Below are positions 46,949 to 55,724 of a DNA stretch of 64,000 bases, one piece after another. The first letter of the stretch is position 1, and every line of letters begins with the position of its first letter. The notes under the pieces were generated by a model that did no database searches, was not told the DNA's origin, and saw only the letters and a program-made list of their open reading frames with translations. The DNA is from Chryseolinea soli (GTDB taxonomy: Bacteria; Bacteroidota; Bacteroidia; Cytophagales; Cyclobacteriaceae): positions 1,922,001 through 1,986,000 of the forward strand of contig NZ_CP032382.1 in NCBI RefSeq assembly GCF_003589925.1, read 5' to 3'. Position numbers and translations under genes: made by a program.

Positions 46949-48163
46949 TTGTCCTTGCTTCACGACATCCTGTCCTCCGACGTCCAACAATTCATTCACG
47001 AACACGAACGTGACGACGTGCGCGCATTGGTTTTGAAGCAGTCCGCCGTGAAGGGGGTTCCCATGTCCATTATTGCCGAACAAATCTCCGGGCGAAAAAA
47101 AGCAAAAGAAAAAATTCCGCTCCTCGCCGATACCGCCGGCATCGTCTATCCGCCGAACCTGAACCTGGAGCAAAGCTCTTCCCAAAAGACAGCGCTCTAT
47201 AAAAATGCGCTACTCAAAGATGTTCAACCGAAAGATCGCTGTGTCGATCTCACCGGCGGGTTTGGGATAGACGCTTTCTTTTTCAGCAAGGTCTTTCGGG
47301 AAGTGCTGTATGTTGAACCGAATGAAGATCTTCTTCAACTGGTGCAACATAACCACGAGCAGTTGGGCGCAAAGAATATTGTCCACCAGGTAAACACCGC
47401 GGAACAATTCTTAAGCAAAGCCCTATTGAGTCAACCGAAGCTGGATCTTGTCTACATCGATCCATCCCGCAGAAATAAGATCAACAAGAAAGTCTTCTCC
47501 CTAACGGAGTGCGAACCCGATGTCACCACACTGGTGGATACAATTTTTCAGATAACAGATGTGCTCTTGATCAAGACGTCGCCCTTGCTGGACCTTCATC
47601 AAGGCCTCGTGGAGTTGAAATTCGTTCAAAAGATCATTGTGGTTGCTGTGGACAACGAGGTGAGGGAAGTCCTCTTTTTGTGTGTTAAGGATTTCGACGG
47701 CGAGCCTTTGATCCAGGCAACCAATCTTTTAAAGAATGAAAGAGAAGAATCGTTGTCCTTTTCATTTTCTGAGGAGCGCGCTGCGGCATCAACTTTCTCG
47801 CCGCCACAAAAATTTCTCTACGAACCCAACGCGGCCATCCTGAAGGCCGGCGCTTTCAAAACGATCTCACAAAAGTTTCAACTGGCAAAACTCCATCCGA
47901 GCACACACCTCTATACCTCTTCCACATTTCTTGAAAATTTTCCGGGGAGGGTATTTGAGATCCTGGAACCGCTCAAAGCTTCCCCAAAGTCAGTGGCCAC
48001 CCAATTCCTGGAGGGAAAAGCAAACATCACCACGCGCAACTATCCGTTGTCCGTAGAAGAGCTCAAGAAAAAAACAGGACTGAAAGACGGCGGAACAAAC
48101 TACCTCATGGGCTTTTCGGGTCAGCAAGAAAAATTTCTCGTAGCGGCAAAGCGTCTGCAATAG
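46949..48163 (+). CDS. THUMP-like class I SAM methyltransferase
   Basis: The 404-aa protein has an N-terminal helical region, a Rossmann methyltransferase fold with DLTGGFGID (100-108) as SAM-binding motif I and IDPSRR (170-175) in place of motif IV, and a C-terminal THUMP-like domain. Such enzymes are thought to modify RNA. The start appears to be TTG 46949 because no ATG or GTG precedes the conserved N-terminus. It converges on the lipoprotein gene with only a 1-nt gap. Confidence 0.82.
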   Translation: MSLLHDILSSDVQQFIHEHERDDVRALVLKQSAVKGVPMSIIAEQISGRKKAKEKIPLLADTAGIVYPPNLNLEQSSSQKTALYKNALLKDVQPKDRCVDLTGGFGIDAFFFSKVFREVLYVEPNEDLLQLVQHNHEQLGAKNIVHQVNTAEQFLSKALLSQPKLDLVYIDPSRRNKINKKVFSLTECEPDVTTLVDTIFQITDVLLIKTSPLLDLHQGLVELKFVQKIIVVAVDNEVREVLFLCVKDFDGEPLIQATNLLKNEREESLSFSFSEERAAASTFSPPQKFLYEPNAAILKAGAFKTISQKFQLAKLHPSTHLYTSSTFLENFPGRVFEILEPLKASPKSVATQFLEGKANITTRNYPLSVEELKKKTGLKDGGTNYLMGFSGQQEKFLVAAKRLQ

Positions 48164-48164
48164 C

Positions 48165-48698
48165 TTACAATACTTTCAGGATATCCTCCACCGGTGTCTC
48201 GCCGTTGAAATGTTTCACAAGCGCATGATCTTCCGAGTAAACATATAGCGAAGGAGCGGAAATGGGCCCAAACGTGTTGATGATCTTTTCAACCGGGGTC
48301 AACGCAAAATGAACATTTATTTGATCATTGAATTTATACGCCTTGGCAAAGGCCTCCGATTCCTGTACCGTGGAGGCCGTAATAAAGTAGACCTCATAGG
48401 GCTGCAGGGTCTCGATGTGCTCACGCAGTGCCGTGGACTCCCGCTGACAATGGTCGCAATCCGGTTGATATAAAATCAAAATGACTTTTCCCTTCAGCGT
48501 CCGCAAGTTCACGGGTGTGCCGTTCAGGAGATTGACGGTTAATTCGGGCAGCTCATTCTTTGCAGGTTTGGGTGCGGAAACGGCCGCAACGCTGTCTACG
48601 CTGGCCTGTTCATTGCCGGTTTCTGTGGAGGCTTGCTTTCCACAGGCTGCAAAAAGCGCGATCGAAAATAGAACGAATAGTTGGGTTAGTGTCCTCAT
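48165..48698 (-). CDS. Lipoprotein with thioredoxin-like (TlpA/AhpC-type) domain
   Basis: The 177-aa protein has a lipoprotein-type signal with Cys19 in LFAACGKQ (Phe at -3 is unusual), a Thr/Glu/Ala-rich linker, and a redoxin-like fold with Cys81 and Cys84 in a CDHC motif. It probably reduces or exchanges disulfides at the outer face of the membrane. The start at 48698 overlaps the stop of the upstream small gene by 4 nt (ATGA). A much longer in-frame extension exists but runs over that gene. Confidence 0.85.
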   Translation of the reverse strand: MRTLTQLFVLFSIALFAACGKQASTETGNEQASVDSVAAVSAPKPAKNELPELTVNLLNGTPVNLRTLKGKVILILYQPDCDHCQRESTALREHIETLQPYEVYFITASTVQESEAFAKAYKFNDQINVHFALTPVEKIINTFGPISAPSLYVYSEDHALVKHFNGETPVEDILKVL

Positions 48699-48889
48699 GG
48701 CATCATCCATATAAAAAGCCAATATACCAGATAACTCACGATCCCCACACTGCCGTATAACTTTATCACCTTGCGCCGGTTCTGAACACCCTCCCACCAA
48801 AGCATCGCCCAAGGTTTGAAAAGTCCGATCACCATGAAAAGGAACGCCGTTACACTGCAAAAGAGGAAAATCTGAGGGAAGAATTTCAT
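48695..48889 (-). CDS. Small membrane protein coupled to the thioredoxin-fold lipoprotein
   Basis: A 64-aa protein with two hydrophobic helices (about 6-24 and 45-62) separated by a basic loop (NRRKVIKLYGS). It begins MKFFPQIFLFCSV and ends WLFIWMMP. The stop overlaps the next start by ATGA, strongly suggesting translational coupling. A perfect -7 box ends 4 nt before the ATG. I do not recognise a named family. It is easily missed because an alternative long frame of the downstream gene covers it. Confidence 0.7.
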   Translation of the reverse strand: MKFFPQIFLFCSVTAFLFMVIGLFKPWAMLWWEGVQNRRKVIKLYGSVGIVSYLVYWLFIWMMP

Positions 48890-48893
48890 GGAT

Positions 48894-48901
48894 CAAAAAT
48901 A
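48894..48901 (-). promoter_or_regulatory. Candidate -7 box for the small membrane protein gene
   Basis: On the minus strand, TATTTTTG matches TAnnTTTG exactly and ends 4 nt before the ATG at 48889, which predicts a leaderless transcript. Confidence 0.45.
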
Positions 48902-48921
48902 AAGGAATTTTCGTTCTTCCT

Positions 48922-48954
48922 TTTGGATCGGCATAGACCCCAGCCCTATCTTTG
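48922..48954 (+). promoter_or_regulatory. Candidate mfd promoter
   Basis: TTTG at 48922-48925 is followed after 21 nt by TATCTTTG (48947-48954), an exact -7 match. It overlaps the in-frame GTG at 48954, which argues against that GTG as the start. Confidence 0.4.
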
Positions 48955-49001
48955 TGGCCTTTGCCGCTTTCCCCAAGCAGCAGATAGTAAAGACACCGAT
49001 A

Positions 49002-52000
49002 TTGAGGGCGAATGATTTCTTAAGTATCTACGCCGCGGATGGTTTCATCAAGACCGTAGCCGCAGGGATAAAAGCGTCCGATCACAAGAATACCCAACTG
49101 AAAGGTTTATCCGGAAGCCTGGACGCCCTGGTCATGGCCGCCGTCTTCAAGCTCCACCACCTCGACCACGTGGTCATTCTCCACGATCGCGAAGAAGCCG
49201 CCTATTTTCAAAACGACCTCCAGAACTTGTTGGGACGGGAAATCCTTATTTTCCCCATGTCCTACAAACGGCCCTACGAATACGACGAAACGGAAAACGC
49301 CAACATCCTCATGCGGGCGGAAGTGCTGAACAAGCTGGCCAACAAAACATCGCCCGAGATCATCGTCACCTATCCGGAAGCGCTTAGCGAAAAAGTTATC
49401 AATAAACGATCGCTCGCTTCCAATACCTTCACCGTTACCCTCGGCGAAAAGCTGGATCTGGCGTTCCTGGAAGAATTCCTTCACAACTACGATTTCGAAA
49501 AAACGGACTTTGTTTACGAAGCCGGGCAGTTTGCCATACGCGGGGGCATCATCGATATCTTTTCGTTTGCCTATGAGTTGCCTTATCGCATCGAACTCTT
49601 CGGCCCCGAAGTAGATAGCATCCGCACCTTCGACCCGGGCTCGCAGCTCTCGGTGGATACGTTGGAAAAAGTGAACATCATTCCCAACGTCCAGTCCAAG
49701 CTGATGCAGGAAGAGCGCCAGTCCTTTTTGGAATTCATCTCGCCGGCCACTCGCCTTTGGTACAAGGATGTGCAACTCACCCGCGATGTGATCCAGAAGA
49801 GTTTTGAAAAAGCAGAGCAGTCTTTCCAAAACATCAAAAAATCAAGCGGCACGCCGGTGATCTCCACAGCCGACAAACTGTTTGATAACGGCGAAGCTTT
49901 CGCAGAAAAAGCCGCAAGCTTTCACGCCATCGAATTCGGCAGTCGCTTTCGTTTTAGCGACGCGCAACGATTCGATTTCCATTCGTCGGCACAGCCGTCG
50001 TTCAACAAAAATTTCGAATTGCTAGCCAAAGATCTGTACGATCAGCAAGTGCAGGGCTTTAGCAATTTCATTACCGCCGATGTGCCCCGTCAGACCGAGC
50101 GTTTGAAGGGCATCTTCGAGGAGATCAATGCACAACTCCGTTTTCAACCGCTCGATTTCGCGATGCGACAGGGCTTTATCGATGCCCAACTAAAGATTGT
50201 TTGTTATACGGATCACCAGATCTTCGAACGCTTTCACCGCTATCGCAGCAAAGAAAAATTCACAAAATCGAAAGCGCTTACCCTGCGCGAGCTGCAAACC
50301 CTGCAGCCCGGCGACTTTGTGACACACATCGATTATGGCATCGGCAAATTTGCCGGCCTGGAAAAAAAAGAAGTGAACGGCCACGACCAGGAAGCCATTC
50401 GCCTGGTGTTCCGCGACGACGATTTGCTTTATGTAAGCATTCACTCCCTTCATAAGATCTCAAAGTATTCCGGCAAAGACGGGTCACCCCCCGTTATCAG
50501 CAAGCTGGGCTCGCAGGAATGGGAAAACAAAAAATCCAAGGCGAAGAAACGCGTAAAGGACATTGCGAAGGAATTGATCTCGCTCTACGCAAAACGAAAA
50601 TCCGCCCCCGGCTATGCATTCCCTCCCGACGGATTCCTGCAAGCGGAATTGGAATCGTCCTTCATGTATGAGGACACCGCCGACCAGGCCCGCGCCACAG
50701 AAGATGTGAAGCGCGATATGCAGCAGCCTCATCCCATGGACCGGCTCGTTTGTGGCGACGTTGGTTTTGGTAAAACCGAAGTAGCCGTGCGCGCTGCATT
50801 CAAAGCCGCCACTGAAGGAAAACAAGTGGCCGTGCTGGTACCCACCACCATCCTGGCCATGCAACACTATCGCACGTTCAGCGAACGTCTTTCCGCTTTC
50901 CCGGTAAAGATCGATTACGTTTCCCGGTTCAAAACCGAAAAAGAGATCAAACAGATTCTGGACGAAGTAAAAACGGGCGACATCAACATTCTCATCGGCA
51001 CACACCGGGTCGTGAGCAAGGACATCGTGTTTAAAGACCTGGGACTTTTAGTCATTGACGAAGAACAAAAATTTGGCGTGAAAGTAAAGGACCGGTTAAA
51101 AGAACTGAAAGTAAACGTGGACGTGCTCACCCTCACGGCTACACCCATACCCAGGACGTTGCACTTCTCCCTGATGGGTGCACGCGATCTCAGCATCATC
51201 TCCACCCCGCCACCCAACCGCCAACCGGTAACCACCGAGTTGCACACGTTTGATGAAGCCCTCATTCGCGATGCGGTCAGCCACGAATTGCGCCGCGGCG
51301 GGCAGGTCTTTTTTGTGCACAACCGCGTGAGCGATATCGAAGCCATCGCCAACGTCATCTACCGTCTTGTCCCCGACTCGCGTATCGGCATAGCGCACGG
51401 ACAAATGGAGGGCGACAAATTGGAGAAGGTGATGATGCGGTTTATTGACGGTGAATATGACGTGCTGGTATCGACGAACATCATCGAATCGGGATTGGAC
51501 ATTCCCAATGCCAACACCATCATGATCAACCACGCCCACATGTTCGGACTTTCGGACCTGCACCAGATGCGCGGCCGCGTGGGGCGGTCGAACAAAAAAG
51601 CATTTTGTTATTTGCTCACTCCGCCTACTTCACTTCTGACCGCAGATTCGCGCAAGCGGCTTGGGGCCCTGGAAGAATTCTCCGAATTGGGCGATGGCTT
51701 CAAAGTGGCCATGCGCGACCTCGACATCCGCGGTGCCGGCAACTTGCTTGGTGGAGAGCAAAGCGGTTTCATCACCGACCTTGGTTTCGACACCTATCAC
51801 AAGATTCTGGACGATGCTATCCAGGAATTAAAAGAAACGGATTTCAAAGATCTCTTCACGGCAGAATTGGAGGAAAAGGCCAAGCTTATTGTCCAGGATT
51901 GTGTGATCGAGACCGACCTGGAAATACTGATCCCCGACAACTATGTGAACAACATTAGCGAACGGCTCCAGTTGTATTCACGGTTGGACAACATCAAGGA

Positions 52001-52376
52001 CGAAAAACAGTTGAAAGAATTTTCAGACGAGGTGCGCGACCGATTCGGGCCGTTGCCGCCGGCCACCGAAGAGCTGGTCAACACGGTGCGTCTGCGTTGG
52101 TTAGGGGAGAAGTTGGGATTCGAAAAACTAAGCTTGAAAAGCGACAAGATGCGCGCTTTCTTCGTAAGCGGCAACGACAAGTATTTCAGCTCCGATGTGT
52201 TTGGGCACATCCTCGCTTTTGTCCAAAAACATCCGCGGCAATGCAAGATGAAAGACAGTGCCGGAAAAGCGATGCTGGTGATTGAAAGCATTAAGACCGT
52301 GGACGCCGCCATCGACCTCCTGGGTCAAATGACCATTCAAACCCCCAAGTCGGCCAAGGAAATTCTGTCCAAATAG
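49002..52376 (+). CDS. mfd: Transcription-repair coupling factor Mfd
   Basis: Mfd removes stalled RNA polymerase and recruits UvrA to lesions. The 1124-aa product (from TTG 49002) has the N-terminal UvrB-like region, the RNA-polymerase-interacting domain with GDFVTHIDYGIG (437-448), Walker A GDVGFGKTE (585-593), the DEEQ box (686-689), LTATPIPRTL (711-720), and a C-terminal TRCF domain. An in-frame GTG at 48954 would add 16 residues, but it overlaps the promoter box and lacks similarity; MRANDFLSIYAADGF matches the family N-terminus. The 3' end overlaps the convergent small gene by 40 nt. Confidence 0.95.
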   Translation: MRANDFLSIYAADGFIKTVAAGIKASDHKNTQLKGLSGSLDALVMAAVFKLHHLDHVVILHDREEAAYFQNDLQNLLGREILIFPMSYKRPYEYDETENANILMRAEVLNKLANKTSPEIIVTYPEALSEKVINKRSLASNTFTVTLGEKLDLAFLEEFLHNYDFEKTDFVYEAGQFAIRGGIIDIFSFAYELPYRIELFGPEVDSIRTFDPGSQLSVDTLEKVNIIPNVQSKLMQEERQSFLEFISPATRLWYKDVQLTRDVIQKSFEKAEQSFQNIKKSSGTPVISTADKLFDNGEAFAEKAASFHAIEFGSRFRFSDAQRFDFHSSAQPSFNKNFELLAKDLYDQQVQGFSNFITADVPRQTERLKGIFEEINAQLRFQPLDFAMRQGFIDAQLKIVCYTDHQIFERFHRYRSKEKFTKSKALTLRELQTLQPGDFVTHIDYGIGKFAGLEKKEVNGHDQEAIRLVFRDDDLLYVSIHSLHKISKYSGKDGSPPVISKLGSQEWENKKSKAKKRVKDIAKELISLYAKRKSAPGYAFPPDGFLQAELESSFMYEDTADQARATEDVKRDMQQPHPMDRLVCGDVGFGKTEVAVRAAFKAATEGKQVAVLVPTTILAMQHYRTFSERLSAFPVKIDYVSRFKTEKEIKQILDEVKTGDINILIGTHRVVSKDIVFKDLGLLVIDEEQKFGVKVKDRLKELKVNVDVLTLTATPIPRTLHFSLMGARDLSIISTPPPNRQPVTTELHTFDEALIRDAVSHELRRGGQVFFVHNRVSDIEAIANVIYRLVPDSRIGIAHGQMEGDKLEKVMMRFIDGEYDVLVSTNIIESGLDIPNANTIMINHAHMFGLSDLHQMRGRVGRSNKKAFCYLLTPPTSLLTADSRKRLGALEEFSELGDGFKVAMRDLDIRGAGNLLGGEQSGFITDLGFDTYHKILDDAIQELKETDFKDLFTAELEEKAKLIVQDCVIETDLEILIPDNYVNNISERLQLYSRLDNIKDEKQLKEFSDEVRDRFGPLPPATEELVNTVRLRWLGEKLGFEKLSLKSDKMRAFFVSGNDKYFSSDVFGHILAFVQKHPRQCKMKDSAGKAMLVIESIKTVDAAIDLLGQMTIQTPKSAKEILSK

Positions 52377-52588
52377 GGCTCCAGCCCGAGGGGTTTCTCA
52401 AAGGCATTGATCATGAGCACCTTTTGGTAGCGGGGAGAATAGAAAACTTCGATGAAAAAACCATCTGTAAAGTACAAGAAAACCTTACAGTCAGAAAGCG
52501 TGCGTTGAGACAGGTAGTTGCCCGAAAACGTAATCACATCACATTTCTTCTCGAAGGGCATTACTCTAAAATCTTCCAGGGTGTACAT
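52337..52588 (-). CDS. Small conserved-looking protein of unknown function
   Basis: An 83-aa protein, convergent with mfd and overlapping its last 40 nt. It begins MYTLEDFRVMPFEKKCDVIT and ends LEPYLDRISLADLGV, a pattern I associate with short Bacteroidota hypothetical proteins. No signal, helix or catalytic motif is visible. The frame has reasonable amino-acid use, which makes it more than a random shadow. Confidence 0.6.
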   Translation of the reverse strand: MYTLEDFRVMPFEKKCDVITFSGNYLSQRTLSDCKVFLYFTDGFFIEVFYSPRYQKVLMINAFEKPLGLEPYLDRISLADLGV

Positions 52589-52845
52589 ACGTTGTGTGCT
52601 TTGCCCCAGCTATTAGAAATTCTGTGCCACTCGCTTTGGCCCTTCAAAATGTTCACTAAACGCCATTAGCTAAACTTCGGCTTCCCAAATCTGGAGACAA
52701 CTTTCCCGAAACAATAACGCCTTGCGCAAAGCGTTCTTATTCCGCGTGTTTCTGTTCCATTACTAGTTGATCAATAAACTTGCACCAACTTGGAAAACAT
52801 CCGATTATCCATTTAATTAGCATTCTGTTTAAACTCGAAAATCAA

Positions 52846-54078
52846 ATGAGGTATTCACTCAGGGTTGTTTTGTATGTAATAGGCGGTTCAGTTGCCCTGA
52901 CCTCCTGTTCACTTTTTGGAGGCAAAGGCGGTAAGCCGAATGCCCAGAACCCAGGTCAGAACAGTACGGCCACAGGCTTGGCGTACAATGACGAAGATCA
53001 GGGCGGTTTCATGGTGAATCCTTACGAAGGCCAACCCGATGCACCCAACATGGTGTTCATCGAAGGTGGTCGTGCCGTAATGGGTTCCTTTGAAGAAGAT
53101 GTTATGTCGTATCGCGACAACATTGAAAGAACAGTTTCCGTCGCTTCCTTCTATATGGACGAAACGGAAATTGCAAACGTGCACTGGTTGGAATACATGC
53201 ACTACCTCGCGAAAGATTCTTCGCAGGAAGCCTACCAAGCTGCCCTTCCCGATACTACCGTATGGGTTGGAAAGCTGGCCTTCAACGATCCTTATGTAGA
53301 ACACTATCTCCGCTACCCCGGCTTCCGCTATTTCCCTGTTGTGGGGATCACCTGGAACCAGGCTAGCAAATATGCTATCTGGAGAACCCGTGCCGTAAAC
53401 ATCAAACTGGCTGAAGACGCCGGCGAAGAATATGCAGAAAGCGATGGCCGCATTCCCCTGGAATCTGGTATCGTGGTGCCTGCTTACCGCCTGCCTACTG
53501 AAGCAGAGTGGGAATACGCAGCCCAAGCCCTCATCGGCACCCAGTGGCTGGAAGAACTGCAAACCCACCAACGCATTTATCCTTGGGACGGCCACGCGGT
53601 TCGTAACCCTTATGGAAAACAAATGGGCTTCATGCTGGCCAACTTCAAACGCGGCCGCGGTGACTATGCTGGTATCGCCGGAAGACTGAACGATGCTGCG
53701 CTGATCACTTCATATATATATGAGTATCCTCCGAACGACTACGGTCTGTACAACATGGCCGGTAACGTAAGCGAGTGGGTGCAAGATATCTACCGCCCGA
53801 TGTCCTTCCAGGATTTCGACGATCTGAACCCTATCCGTCGCGATGGTTTCCTCGATCCCGCTTCCGGAAGCAACTCTGGCTATAACAGCGATTTCGAAAA
53901 GAACCCTGAATCGTTCACGTCGCTCATCACCGACCGTGCCCGCGTTTACAAAGGCGGTTCATGGAAAGATGTAGCCTACTGGATGTCGCCTGGTACCAGA
54001 AGATACCTCGACCAGGATTCTGCCACGGCAACCATCGGTTTCCGTTGCGCCATGATCCGTGCCGGTTCGAACTACTAA
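52846..54078 (+). CDS. gldJ: Gliding-motility lipoprotein GldJ-like (SUMF1 fold)
   Basis: The 410-aa protein has a lipoprotein signal with Cys21 (ALTSCSL) and a formylglycine-generating-enzyme/SUMF1 domain (about 75-405), containing MVFIEGGRAVMGS, the GldJ-like YMDETEIANVHWLEYMHYL and a C-terminal GFRCAM. In Flavobacterium, GldJ is part of the gliding and type IX secretion machinery and lacks the enzymatic Cys pair, as here. ATG 52846 was chosen because an earlier in-frame start adds residues before the signal peptide. A strong terminator follows. Confidence 0.8.
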   Translation: MRYSLRVVLYVIGGSVALTSCSLFGGKGGKPNAQNPGQNSTATGLAYNDEDQGGFMVNPYEGQPDAPNMVFIEGGRAVMGSFEEDVMSYRDNIERTVSVASFYMDETEIANVHWLEYMHYLAKDSSQEAYQAALPDTTVWVGKLAFNDPYVEHYLRYPGFRYFPVVGITWNQASKYAIWRTRAVNIKLAEDAGEEYAESDGRIPLESGIVVPAYRLPTEAEWEYAAQALIGTQWLEELQTHQRIYPWDGHAVRNPYGKQMGFMLANFKRGRGDYAGIAGRLNDAALITSYIYEYPPNDYGLYNMAGNVSEWVQDIYRPMSFQDFDDLNPIRRDGFLDPASGSNSGYNSDFEKNPESFTSLITDRARVYKGGSWKDVAYWMSPGTRRYLDQDSATATIGFRCAMIRAGSNY

Positions 54079-54100
54079 GCCTCACAAGATTAAAAAATAT

Positions 54101-54130
54101 AAAACCCCGGCTAACCCCCGGGGTTTTTTT
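54101..54130 (+). terminator. Rho-independent terminator of gldJ
   Basis: A 10-bp stem (54101-54110 with 54118-54127, AAAACCCCGG) with a 7-nt loop and a T run. It lies 22 nt after the gldJ stop and abuts the end of comF, so it probably serves both genes. Confidence 0.85.
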
Positions 54131-54827
54131 ATGTCTCGGCAATACAAGCGATGCTCAACTCCGAGCATCCCTCTTTGAACAAAAGTTGACCGCAGGCCTC
54201 CAACGTGGCGCCCGTCGTAACGACATCGTCCACTAAAAGAATCCGTTTGCCGGCGAGGCTTTCGCGACGATTTACCTGGAAGACACCTTTCATATTTTCC
54301 AGCCGATCCAATTTGCTTTTACGGGTTTGTGTCTCCGTTTTTATTCCGCGCTCCAGCGTGCTGTCGGAAAACGGAATGCCTAATTTCTCGGACAAGCCCT
54401 CGGCAAACTTGGCACTTTGGTTATAGCCTCGTCTTCTTCGACGGGCCGGGTGCAGCGGCACCGGCAGGATAAGGTCGAACGCCTGGCCAAGACCGCCGGC
54501 GATCATTCGCTCGCCGTACACTCTCCCCAGCACGACGCCGATCTCGGGGTGATTTTTGTATTTCAATTGGTGGAGCACCTGCTGAACCCGGCCGTTCTTG
54601 CTGAATTTAAACAGGGCCATCGCCCGCGCCAGGGGCATTTGCAGCGAAAGCCTTTTATATAGAGCATTCTCCTGGTATAGGTAATCGTCCGTTTTGGCCA
54701 TCTCCAGCATACAGTTGGTGCAGATCGTTTCTTCGCCTTTCACCAGGGCGTCGTTGCACCCGAGGCAATAGCGCGGGAAAAAGAGATAGACAAAATCAAG
54801 CAGGATCTCCGTGAATCTTGAATTCAT
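54129..54827 (-). CDS. ComF-family phosphoribosyltransferase
   Basis: The 232-aa protein has an N-terminal zinc-binding region (Cys21, 24, 36 and 39) and a C-terminal phosphoribosyltransferase fold with the PRPP-binding VDDVVTTGAT (199-208). The family is linked to competence and DNA uptake (ComFC), though it is widespread in non-competent bacteria. The stop lies within the gldJ terminator. It is divergent from the AhpD-like gene. Confidence 0.9.
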   Translation of the reverse strand: MNSRFTEILLDFVYLFFPRYCLGCNDALVKGEETICTNCMLEMAKTDDYLYQENALYKRLSLQMPLARAMALFKFSKNGRVQQVLHQLKYKNHPEIGVVLGRVYGERMIAGGLGQAFDLILPVPLHPARRRRRGYNQSAKFAEGLSEKLGIPFSDSTLERGIKTETQTRKSKLDRLENMKGVFQVNRRESLAGKRILLVDDVVTTGATLEACGQLLFKEGCSELSIACIAET

Positions 54828-54846
54828 GGTTTAGGGATTATATTTG
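54818..54846 (+). promoter_or_regulatory. Candidate promoter for the AhpD-like gene
   Basis: TTG at 54818-54820 and, after 18 nt, TATATTTG (54839-54846), an exact -7 match. The leader to the ATG at 54894 would be about 40 nt. The -33 element is in the start of comF. Confidence 0.45.
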
Positions 54847-54893
54847 CCGCTAACAGTGTTTCTAAGTTAATTCAAAATCAAAGTTTTTTCTAT

Positions 54894-55235
54894 ATGGGAT
54901 TAGTGGAAGATTTCAATGGCTACCGGAGCAAAATGAACGAAAAGATCATGGACTCCGACAGCCTCATCATCAAACGTATATTCAACCTCGACACCAACGC
55001 ATACACCGAAGGACACCTCGACCTCAAATCCAAGGAATTGATCGGGCTCACCTGCTCGCTGGTGCTGCGATGCGACGACTGTGTGAAATATCACCTGGGC
55101 AAAAGCAAGGAGGTCGGGCTCACCACCGACCAGGTGAATGAAGCCATGGGAATTGCCACCCTGATTGGGGGAACCATTGTAATACCACACCTGCGCCGGG
55201 CGTTTGAATACTGGGAAGAGTTGAACCATGTTTAA
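54894..55235 (+). CDS. Carboxymuconolactone decarboxylase/AhpD-like protein
   Basis: The 113-aa protein has the redox motif CxxCxxxH (Cys60, Cys63, His67 in RCDDCVKYH) and an all-helical fold with MNEAMGIATLIGGTIVIPHLRR-type C-terminal helices. AhpD relatives act as thiol reductants for peroxiredoxins. It overlaps the next gene by 8 nt, so both are probably made together. Confidence 0.88.
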   Translation: MGLVEDFNGYRSKMNEKIMDSDSLIIKRIFNLDTNAYTEGHLDLKSKELIGLTCSLVLRCDDCVKYHLGKSKEVGLTTDQVNEAMGIATLIGGTIVIPHLRRAFEYWEELNHV

Positions 55236-55614
55236 GCGCGACCTCGACTTGGAACGAAGCTGGGCCGCCCTCACCGCGAGCCTGGAATCGCTCATGGGCA
55301 AAAAACCCAAAGACCTCAATGGCGTGCTCTTTCTCATCGGCGTTCAAGAGCTGGGAAAAGGAAAGCGGTTTTTTAGCAAGGAGGAAAAACAGGACCTCAT
55401 GCATATTGGTATTTGCAAGGTGTTGAGCCTGGCGGGCTATTATGAATTGGAGGGATTGGATCAGGATGGATGGCCCCATTGGAAAATGGTGAAAAAGCTT
55501 CCGCACTTCGACCTGCTGGAACAGGAGAAATTGCTCAAGCTGCAGGTCCTCGAATATTTCGAAAAGGAATTTGAATGGTCATTCGAAAAACCGCCCCAGT
55601 CACCGGACGCCTGA
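55228..55614 (+). CDS. Conserved hypothetical protein coupled to the AhpD-like gene
   Basis: The 128-aa protein begins MFKRDLDLERSWAALTASLE and has no signal or membrane segment. It contains VLFLIGVQELGKGKRFFS and a basic, aromatic-rich middle (about 65-95). Its ATG lies 8 nt before the AhpD-like stop. I do not recognise the family; the pairing with a thiol reductase suggests a redox or stress role, which is inference only. Confidence 0.75.
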   Translation: MFKRDLDLERSWAALTASLESLMGKKPKDLNGVLFLIGVQELGKGKRFFSKEEKQDLMHIGICKVLSLAGYYELEGLDQDGWPHWKMVKKLPHFDLLEQEKLLKLQVLEYFEKEFEWSFEKPPQSPDA

Positions 55615-55634
55615 GACGCAATCCTGTCCGTGGT

Positions 55635-55666
55635 TTTGTGAAACGCGGAGAAAGCCACTATCTTAG
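55635..55666 (+). promoter_or_regulatory. Weak candidate promoter for the DUF4175 gene
   Basis: TTTG at 55635-55638, 20 nt, then TATCTTAG (one mismatch from TAnnTTTG). It is 58 nt before the ATG at 55725. Confidence 0.3.
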
Positions 55667-55724
55667 GAGTGTTTCAACTTTGAATGATATTGTTGCGTTT
55701 TTGATCATATAAATACTATTGGTT

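Noticed and set aside
49164..49175. Palindrome GACCACGTGGTC inside mfd as a possible parS
   Set aside because: Again only the core matches; the GTT/AAC arms are missing.
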